Assembly (NCBI RefSeq): GCF_963662255.1 | Contig: NC_085047.1 | Location: 16,437,424 to 16,501,423 of the forward strand | Source: Cinclus cinclus | Taxonomy: Eukaryota; Chordata; Aves; Passeriformes; Cinclidae | Reading direction: 5' to 3' | Length of the DNA stretch: 64,000 nt | Shown: positions 55,091 to 64,000 of the stretch, piece by piece | How positions within the stretch are numbered: position 1 is the first letter of the stretch | How the letters are laid out: every line of letters begins with the position of its first letter | Translations under genes and position numbers: made by a program | The notes under the pieces: model-generated | What the model was told of the DNA's origin: nothing | What the model saw: only the letters and a program-made list of their open reading frames with translations | Databases searched by the model: none

Positions 55091-58000
55091 GGTAGGTTCG
55101 TCAGGGTGCCGGTGGTACATCCGGTGTGCTTTTCTGTGCCGAGTCTTAGAGTACGCTCTTGCCGCAAGGCCACAGATGATGTGACATCTGGCCTGTCACT
55201 CAGGATTGTGGGAGAAGTCTGGTGTTCAGGTTCCCTAATTCTTCCCTGGGTTTAGGGAAGACTAGGGAGCGCCAAGCAGCATGTCCTTAACAGCTCACAT
55301 GCAGAAAAGGGGATTTAAACGCTGCAAGCTCACAAAATTGCTGGTTGTCATTAGGAAATAAAAGGTATTTGTATGATGAGGTGTCCCAGAGGACATTAAA
55401 GCATCAATTAGTTTTGGGGCGGTCTTTCCAAAACAGCGTGGGTGAAACATACCTGAGCCAGTAATACAATGAGGGGTAAAAGGGTACAAATACAAAGGGG
55501 TAAACTAGAAGAGGTGCTGAGATCCAAAACACAGACTGTGTGGTGGTATTTATTATAGTTGTTACATATGCATGCTTTTGCTCCATTCCTCTAAACAATT
55601 TTTTGGCCACTTGTTTGATGGGAGAATCCTTTATTTTGTCTATGTGTTTTTATTTGTTCAGAGAAAAAAAGAGCATTCCATGGTAGCTGTATTGGCCATG
55701 ACAGCTAGGAAAACCAGAAATAATGAAGGAGGATAAACAGTTTCTTATTAAGTTGATTATAGTCTCTTAATAAATTGTTTGCTTGCAGAAGGAGTTTTCT
55801 CTTCAGCTTTTTTGTATAGCAAAAAAGTGATACAAAGCAATAACAGCACTAAAATTTTCCATAAGTGTTCATGCATCATGAGAAAGGAGAATTCTGATTC
55901 ACAGAATCATCAGATAGATTGAATAGACTTACAGGGTCTGGTTTGGGTTGGAAGGGACATTAAAGGTCATCCAGTCCCACCCCTTGCCATGGACAGGGAC
56001 ACCTTCCACTAGACCGGGTTGTTCCAATCCCCGTCCAACCTGGCCTTGAACAGTTCCAGAGAGGGGGCAGTCCCTGCTTTTGTGGGCAGCCTGTGCCAGG
56101 GCTTCACCACCCTCACAGGGGAGAATTTAATACCTAATCTAAACCTATTTTGTTTCAGTTTGAAGTAATTTCCTTCTGTCCTATCACTTCATCAGTTCCT
56201 GATGAGGACTTCTCTCCAGCTTCCTTGTAGGCTCCCCGCTGATACTGGAAGGATGTTATGAGGGCTCCCTGGAGCCTTTTTTTTTCTAGGCTGAACAGCC
56301 CCAACTTTCTCAGCATCATCCTAAAGAGAAGAATAATTTTCTAGGTCAAATTTCTGTGTTTAAAGCACCGGTGGACTCTTCTTTGAGAGACTTTATTTTA
56401 ATTAGAAGGTTAATTATACAATATTAATAGGATTGTATTTTCAAACGCACGATGTGTGCAAAAAAAAATTAAATAGATAATTGACTCCTGTCCCTGTTTT
56501 TTGTCAGCCTTCTAGCAGTGGCAGAGCTGCAGAGCTCCTTGCCAAAGAACGTGGAACAGTGCCTGGATTTATCGGCTTTGGAACATCTCAGAGCGATCTA
56601 GGATATGTTCCTGCAATTCAAGGAGCAGAGGAAATAGACAGCCTTGTGGATGCTGATTTCCGAATGGTGTTGCGAAAACTTTCTAAAAGGGATGTCACAA
56701 CCAAGTTAAAAGTAGGTGTATCCTTTGCCCCCCATAATTTGTTATTTTTTTAATTTGGAGAATAATACAGTTTTCTCAAGGGTGGAAGAGGAGTAGGAAG
56801 TAACTAACACTAATTTCACTTTGGTGGATTTGCTACAACTGCAATCCAGAAGATAACTTGGATAACTTATAGCAAGGTCCATGATGCAATTATAGATTCT
56901 CATTTGCAAGAAATGAATTGATTTTTGGAAAAGGGAGTTGCAGGTTCAGATACAAACAGGTGAATTACAGAACGTATCTTCCTGACTTCTTAAGTTGCAC
57001 TCTTGATATTTTGATTTTAGGCTATGCAAGAGTTTGGGATGATGTGCAAGGAAAGAGAAGCAGAAGTTGTTAAAGGTGTTCTTCCTTACTGGCCAAGAAT
57101 TTATTGTAAAATTTCACTAGTAAGTATTGAAGTATTTAAATTAAGAACTTACCTATATACTTCCTGTGACTACCTCTAAGGTGGTCTTTGTTGACCTCTC
57201 TACGTTTGTTGGAATTACTGACTTGTTCTAGGAGAAGCATCAAAGTTGAAGAAAAATACTGATTTTTTTTTTTTTATTTTTTTTTTTTTTTTTTTGTGGA
57301 CATATTTCAGTATTGGCAGTGGGTGGAATCTTGAACTCTTGGTGTCCGGGCTGTACTTCCTTGATAGGTCTGTTAGACCTTTATGTTTAAAAGATGGTAC
57401 TATATTACTTAGGAAAAGCTCTTTTATGTGGATTCCAGAAAGGCTAGAGAGTCTGTTCAGTTAATGTAATTATAAATCTTCATCTAGGACTAATATCTGA
57501 CCAGACTTAACACTAAAATAAACTCAAACCCAAATATGGAAAGATCATGTGTAGCCAGATTAGCAATAAGTTTATTGATTTCTTTACTGTATTTTTATGA
57601 CTGCTGTTGAAAACATTATATGGGACAAATTGAATCACTATTCTTACCCATTAGAGTAATTCCTACTGTTTCTTTCTGAAGTCAAGAGTGTAGAAAATCA
57701 TGATATTGAAAATTCATGTGCAAATAAAGGATAACAATGCCCAGCTTTATGGTAGTTCTGATTCAAATTATGTATTCAAGGCTTTCTGCTTCCCTGCCTC
57801 TTGTCTGTCTGTAAAACGTTTATGTAAATTGGAAACAATTCTAACGTTGTTAGAAATATCAGGGAAAGGTTACAATTCTGAGTGTACAACACTTTGGGAA
57901 TATGATGCCACTAAATTAGGACTCTCCCCATACCTTGGGATACCAAAACTCTTTTGTCATCAGTGCGTATTTTCAAATCTATGTTTCAAATCCAATTAAT

Positions 58001-61000
58001 TGCCAATATGGCTTTTTAATCGCCACTTCTGCTTTGAAGTACCTGAAAGCAAAGGTACAATTCTTAAACCAATAAGTCTTTCTCTTTCTTTCTTTTCTTT
58101 ATTTAACAGGATCATGATCGCCGTGTTCGAGAAGCAACTCAGCAATCTTTCGAGCAACTGATTCTTAAAGTAAAAAAACACTTGGCTCCTTACTTAAAAA
58201 GTATCATGGGTTACTGGCTGATTGCTCAGTGTGACACTTACTCCCCTGCTGCTTCTGCTGCAAAAGTAGCTTTTGAAAAAGCTTTTCCTTTGAGCAAACA
58301 ACCTGAAGCCTTAGTATTCTGTAAGGATGAAATTCTTAATGTGAGTTTATACTTTTGTATTTCTTTAAGTCTTTGCATATATCAACTTATATTAGAAGTT
58401 TAAAAGTCATCCTTCCCCCATTTATTCTTCATGGGTAAATTTCTTTCTCGCCTGAAACTTTGCCCCTGTGAAGAGAACCACAGGATGGTTTGTGTTGGAA
58501 GGGACCTTTTTGAAAGGTCTTTGTGTTCCACCCCCTGTCATGGGCAGGGACACCTTCCACTAGACCAGGTTTCTCCAAGCCCCATCCAGCCTGGCCTTGA
58601 ACCCTTCCAGGGATGATGCAGCCCCAGCTTCTCTGGACAACCTGTGCCAGTGCCTCACCACCCTCACAGGGAAGAATTTCTTTTGTAAGGAAATGTAAAA
58701 AAGAAGAAGAATAAAGAATGCAGAGACAAAAATATGCCTGTTTTTTTGGACTTGAGATGAGAATGGCTGGAACCAAAGGAATGCATAGTGAATTTCCTTG
58801 CGTGCATTCCTATGTAATGATGCTCAGTCAACACGTAATGTTGCTGACAGATGTAATAATGATGCTGAAATAGTTTAGCTACAGTGAAAAAGGAATGAGG
58901 AATGCTGAGCAGTTTAATTCTGTTTAAGTTTAATTCTGACCAAGGTTTATGCTCTTCTGCCAGTTAGATATGATACTCAGTTGACTGAATTTAAAAAAGG
59001 TAAAAGATTGCATTGCCGCCCCATCATGTGCAAACCTAACTGTTTTGATTTACCTCAGTTTGGCTTCCTTTTAGCAGCACATTGGCATAGGGCTGCAATT
59101 TACTAAGTATTATGAAGACTTAATTCAGACAGTACCACAGCTACTATGTTCAGCATGAGTCAGATTCTTTTCTAGCGTGTTTTACTAGTATGTCTAAAAA
59201 TATTAGACAACTCAGATCTTGTGAAATTTTATTGTAGGACTATCTCTGAATAATGTGTGGCCTGTGTTGTTCACATATAAGTATTAGATTTCTTAGTGTT
59301 TATATGCATTATTTTTTCCCCCATAGGTACTTCAAGATCACCTTCTGAAGGAAACAGCTGATACACTCAGTGACCCTCAGTATGTTTGCCTGCTTAAATG
59401 TATATTTAAGTCTTTAAATATTGGTCTTTATTGTGTTTTCTGTCCCTGGAAGTGGTGAATTTAGTTTTGTTCTGGGAGACAGAATGATTGTTTGAGTCCA
59501 GTTCCCAGCAGCTTTGTTTGGGGCTTAAGTATAAATGGTTTGAAAAATGTTATCAGTTATCTAATTCTTGTTCAGCTCTTTTAAGAATAGCACTTGTGAG
59601 TAGCTGGAAGATGAGATGACTTGAAATTCTTCATTCTAACACTTTATAGTGTAATTTAGAACCTATAGAAAGTTCACATATTTACAGTTTATTGTAAATT
59701 TGGGAAAGTTTATTGTATTGCTGGGACCCGAAATAAAATAAAAAACCACAAAAAAGTGAAGGCAGTTTAGTTTAGACAAACTTGGGATGCCTGCTGTTTT
59801 TTTTTTGCAGTCCACTTTTAACTTTTTTGTTTATTTTGCTTTCTGAGAACTGTACCAGAAGAAGAAAGGGAAGCCAAATTTTCCCGGATTCTGACTTGCT
59901 CCTTGTTAGCTTTAAAAAAGTTGCTCAGCATGTTACCAAAGAAAGAGATGCATTCACTGGAGGAAAAATTGATGTCACTTCTGTCCCAAAACAAATTTTG
60001 GAAATATAGCAAAAACAACATGTCACAGGTGACTTTTTAATTTCTTCTTTATTTTGCTTGGTTTTCATTAAAGGTAATACCCTTAACCTAAGGAAGTATT
60101 AATTACTTGTATTCTACAAGGATGAACTTGGTACTTTGCTTAGGTTTGAAACAGCCTTCAGGTTTCTAGGTAGATTCCAGAAGGAGACTGTTCAGTTAAC
60201 ATAATGATAAATCTTCTTGGTCTGGAACTAATATCTGACCAGACTTAATGTTTAAAACTCCCCAAACTCAGTACAGACAATATTCCTTGAAAATGTATCC
60301 AGTAGGCAAAGTTTTTATTTCCATATCATCATGATCTACTTCTTGGCAATCTGCTGTAATTTAAAATTAATATAGAAGATACTCTCAACTTACAGCATGT
60401 GTTCTTAGTGCTTTGGGATTTTAATTTTTTAAACCATTTTACTGGTCTTTAGTCTGCCAAGGCCAGTGGTGCAAAAAGTGATGAATTCATGCAATAGCAT
60501 TTTGTTTAAAATCTTTAAGTTGCTTTTGGGAAAAAAAAACGCCTTTGGAGAAGTATATAAAAATACAATTTTGACAGGCATTTTATCAATAAACAAATGA
60601 CTTTAAAATATTTGATAAGACTGTTTAGTAACATCTTTGGTTTTAATAATATTTTAACCTTGGTCAATATGATAAAATATGATGATAGTGTGTTATAAGG
60701 TTTGGTTGACTTTAAAAGAAATCTTACAAACTGCATGTAGTGACAAATTCTGTTTTTCCTTCTCTGGCCTTTGTCAGGTTCGCTCAGCATTCTTTGAGCT
60801 GATTTCTGCTTTTTGCCAGCACTTGCCTGAGGCAGTGAAAGCTGAAGCACCAAGAGTTTGTCCTGCTGTTCTTCTCAGCATTGATGACAGTGATGCAGTG
60901 GTGTGTCCTACTCTTTGGGAAGCTGTGCTTTATACTATCACCACTGTTGAGGTAATGTGGGAGGCGTAGGGGGCAGATATTTTCATCAAATTTAATTTTT

Positions 61001-64000
61001 CACTGAGTGTTGTTCTCTGTGTAGAATTAGGAAGACAGGATTGATTGGGTTTTCTTTATGATTAATAACAGGAACTCCTTAAGGCTACACCCTCCTTCTT
61101 TCAATGTAACTTTCAAATATATCATGTCCAGCATAAGTGAAAATTAGAGTTGTTTTATGAATTTAATTTAATTAACCTGAAACCCTTTCATTAAATGTAG
61201 TTACTAGTAAGTCAAATAATGCTCGAAACCTTTTTCTTTGTTAAAGACAGTTACAAAAATGACCTGCCGTGCATTTTTGGTTAGTTTGTTTCCCCTTCAA
61301 ATGTAAGAGTTCTATAGCTTTTTCTTTTTTAAAAATTTCTCTTAATTTTAAGTGAAACACTGGCTTTGAATTTATTAACAGGGTGAGGAGTTGCCATGGA
61401 CTGGGATGCTTTGAGGGTTTAACACTGCAGATCCCTTTTGCAACTGCTGGAATGAACTGTAACAAGTTTTTGTGAAGAAAAACCCCTAAATGGTCTTTGT
61501 TCAGCTTGTTATACATATTCATACCTTTAACTGTAATAAGTATGATAATAAATAAAATAGATCAGATGACAAAAAAATTTAGGGAAGGGGAAGTTCCAAT
61601 GTGTTTTCTAGCCATCAGAAAATTTTTGAAGAGAGTTTTGAAGTTAGTGATACTCCTAAGGTCAGTTATTAGTTGGCCTTGATAATGAGAACTTAAATTA
61701 AATACAGGACTAATTACAGTACTGGTTTCTGTGAGGCATCATGAAAACATTATTAAAGAGAAACCTTTGATTGGCTAACGAGGAAGGTCAGATGATTTTA
61801 AATAATGCCGAAATAGTTTTATCTTGTTAACTTCACAAGCCAAAATAGGGAGAAAGTAATTTTAAAGAATACTGACAAGTGAGTAACTTAAAATAATTTA
61901 AATTTCACAATAATTTGTTTCAGCTATAATACAGGGAGGTATGTTAAATGGTGACGTTGGGAGTTCTTCTGAGGCAACATATTTAATTTATAATAAGTGA
62001 ATTTCTTTCTGTAGGATTGTTGGAGTCATGTAAATGCCAGAAAAGGAGTTCTGCCAAAGCTCTGGACAGTGCTTCGAGAAGGTGGCCGAGGATTAGCTAC
62101 TGTTATCTACCCAAACCTCCTGCCCTTCATTAGCAAGGTGCCTCCTGATGTTGTGGAACCGAAGCTGGAATACTTCAGAGTTTTTTTCAGCTCTATGATT
62201 CAAGGGTATGGATCAAAAATTTATTTATTTAGAATCAGTCTCTTTCAATCTCAATCTCTCTCTCTACATTTGGAGATAAAGATACTAATCTTTAAGCATT
62301 TAAAGATGGATGAGATAATATTTTAAAAAATTCTTCTCAGTATCCAAAAGTGGAGTCAGTCCACTGTGGCTGTTTCTTAAACCTTCAGCTTTCCTTTTGA
62401 TTTTACTACATCTTCCTTACATGAAGCATTACAAGAGTTTTCAGACTCAAAACTTGTGAGACTGTCTTTAGGTGGCTTTCTTTTTTTTCTTTTTTTCCCT
62501 CCTCTTTTTTTTTTCTCTTTGTTTTCTCGGTAATGGCAGAAAGTGAAACTATCTGAACCTCTGTGGTGTGTGTGGAAAATTGCAAAAGAGTTCTGACAGC
62601 CATCTGAAACATGACAGTGTGCTAGGCTGTGTATGGTTACTCTGTTTATATAGATCTTTTTTTTTCTGAATGCTAAGACCAGATGAAGAAGTTATTTTGA
62701 TATAGGTTCTATTAAATACCTGGGTTATCAACTTTCTAAATTGACTTTATTTTAATCTGACTCCTGTAAATGATTCTATGGTCCTGGATCAGAGCAACAT
62801 AACTCAGGGTACATTGATAGCATTCATACTGGGTTTCTTGGAAGCACAGCTGTAACCGTGTGTCCTCTCTCAGGTTGTCAAGTGAGAGGACAATAGCCAG
62901 CCCTTCAGAAAGTTCAGCAATTATAACTGCATTTATGGAGTGTCTGTGCTTTGCTGTACTACAGAAAAGAGAAGAAGAAGACCAAAGCCAAATTCATCAA
63001 ATGCTTATATGTGATCAGGTATTAATCAGAAATACTGGATATTGTTGTGTGTACATTTAATAAGTCAAAATTAAAGAAAAATGTGAAGTTTAGATGAGGA
63101 TTTACTTCTCTGTTGAGAATTTCCCCAGATTTTATGAAAAAAAACCACACAGAATTGTCAAGGCTGGAAAAGACCTTCAAGATCATCCAGTCCCACCATC
63201 AGCCCAGCACCACCAAAATTGCCCCCAGACCTTGTCCCCAAGAGCCTCATCCAGGTGTCTCTTAAGCACTTCCAGAGGTAGTGACTCCACCACGTCTCTG
63301 GACTTATTCCAAGCCTGACCACACTTCCAGTGATTTTTTTTTTCTAATACCTGGTCTGAATTTCCCCTGCTGCAATTTTAAGACCATTCCTTCTCATCCT
63401 TTCAATTGATACATGGCAGAGGAAACCCCCTCCCCCCCACACCTTTAGGTGAGATGTAGAGAGCAATGTCTAACACAAGTAAAAGTACTGATTTTAGGGT
63501 TTTTTTCTGCCTATGAATTCATCTTTTTTACTGTGCAATTGAAGTTATATTTAAGGGGAAAAAAAGTGCTTCCCATCGTATATATTTTTATAAAGTGCTC
63601 AAACATAAAGATTTCTGATATTTGCAAAGTTGCTTCCAGAATGTTTTTCAGAATTATATAATTTATTTGCATTATAGAGAATAAAATGATTTTATAAATT
63701 GGATCACTGTTCTTTAATAATTTTTTTTGTCTTTATAGCTAATTCCTTTCACCAATGCTGTACTTAAGGAGCCCAAGTTACAAAGTGGACCATTATTTTA
63801 TCAAACAGCAGAAATGCTGAGTTCCTGGGAAGCTAAAGCAGAACTCTCCAGTGATGATGGTACAGATGAAGTTTTCCAGAAACTGTTGTCAGATTTTTGG
63901 GACCATCTTTTAAAAATGTGTATGCTTCATGTTGATAGGTTGGATGCTGATGAGAAATTACTGTTTGCCATATCTAGTATGCTAGAAATTCTTCAGAATC
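54777..64000 (+). CDS. LTN1: E3 ubiquitin-protein ligase listerin (LTN1), 5' part
   Basis: Listerin ubiquitinates stalled nascent chains on 60S subunits in ribosome-associated quality control. Exons seen: 54777-54818, 56508-56711, 57021-57119, 58110-58340, 59327-59379, 59848-60028, 60778-60951, 62015-62205, 62874-63018 and 63739-64000 (continues). All joins keep frame; 527 codons are visible of a protein of about 1,770 residues. It starts [14 protein letters not shown], followed by the conserved N-terminal segment with [20 protein letters not shown], then the HEAT-like helical repeat region. The C-terminal RWD and RING domains lie beyond the window. The ATG has a strong context (gccgccATGG). 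Introns 1, 4 and 9 carry reversed CR1 copies. Confidence 0.96.
55019..55044. repeat. (CTG)n short repeat in LTN1 intron 1
   Basis: Six CTG/GCT units, then degenerate GTGCT units, inside the CpG-island part of intron 1. Confidence 0.8.
55898..56325 (-). mobile_element. CR1: CR1 LINE 3' fragment in LTN1 intron 1
   Basis: Reversed CR1: 'cacagaatcatcagatag', 'ttggaagggacattaaaggt', 'ctcacaggggagaatttaa' and 'ctaggctgaacagcccc'. It ends about 180 bases before exon 2. Confidence 0.88.
57260..57296. repeat. T-rich homopolymer tract in LTN1 intron 3
   Basis: About 36 bases of almost pure T with one interrupting A. Confidence 0.9.
58475..58682 (-). mobile_element. CR1: CR1 LINE 3' fragment in LTN1 intron 4
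   Basis: Reversed CR1: 'gttggaagggacctttttg', 'cactagaccaggtttctcc', 'ttgaacccttccaggga' and 'cacagggaagaatttctt'. It lies about 135 bases after the exon 4 donor. Confidence 0.88.
63148..63445 (-). mobile_element. CR1: CR1 LINE fragment in LTN1 intron 9
   Basis: Reversed CR1 of another subtype: 'cagaattgtcaaggctgg', 'aaaagaccttcaagatcatc', 'cttgtccccaagagcctcat' and 'ctggacttattccaagcctg'. Confidence 0.8.

Noticed and set aside
54657..55173. Minus-strand and plus-strand Arg/Pro/Gly-rich frames at 54.7-55.1 kb
   Set aside because: Shadows of the LTN1 CpG island. Only the 42-base exon 1 of LTN1 is supported there.

Overview
The window is vertebrate genomic DNA, almost certainly from a bird and perhaps a songbird. 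It is packed with CR1 LINE fragments (mostly 3' ends carrying the usual tail, in both orientations) and LTR-retrotransposon pieces of the kind common in passerines. Its gene order CCT8 - USP16 - RWDD2B - LTN1 matches the block on human chromosome 21q21. Genes are compact, split into many exons, and have CpG-island promoters. Exon coordinates were read by eye from splice sites and reading frame; every coding join given is frame-consistent.

Layout. Positions 1-18,800 hold no recognisable cellular gene. They contain CR1 fragments, two LTR insertions nested inside CR1 copies (4.66-6.05 kb and 17.72-18.45 kb), two further LTR-like segments (7.45-8.56 and about 8.82-9.48 kb), a long pyrimidine tetranucleotide microsatellite, an AGAGC minisatellite and a TA tract. 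The LTR at 4.66-6.05 kb carries, on the minus strand, a short piece resembling the start of a TNIK/MINK1/MAP4K4-type kinase. CCT8 (chaperonin subunit theta) runs forward from a CpG island at 19 kb to 29.86 kb. It has 14 constitutive coding exons and then two alternative terminal coding exons. USP16 (deubiquitinase) runs in reverse from 50.1 to 31.8 kb, convergent with CCT8; its 17 coding exons give 823 residues. RWDD2B runs forward from the same CpG island as USP16, so the two probably share a bidirectional promoter with a palindromic NRF1-type site. LTN1 (listerin) starts at 54,777 and runs off the right edge; exons 1-10 are here and the C-terminal RING is not. Between RWDD2B and LTN1, on the minus strand, lies an unrecognised small candidate gene (54.55-54.04 kb) with an intron, a stop and an AATAAA, divergent from LTN1.

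Functionally these are housekeeping proteostasis and ubiquitin genes: cytosolic folding (CCT8), deubiquitination of histone H2A and ribosomal substrates (USP16) and ribosome-associated quality control (LTN1), plus the poorly characterised RWD-domain protein RWDD2B. The closest things to undescribed biology are the duplicated CCT8 terminal exon, the small minus-strand gene beside LTN1, and the kinase fragment captured by an LTR element.
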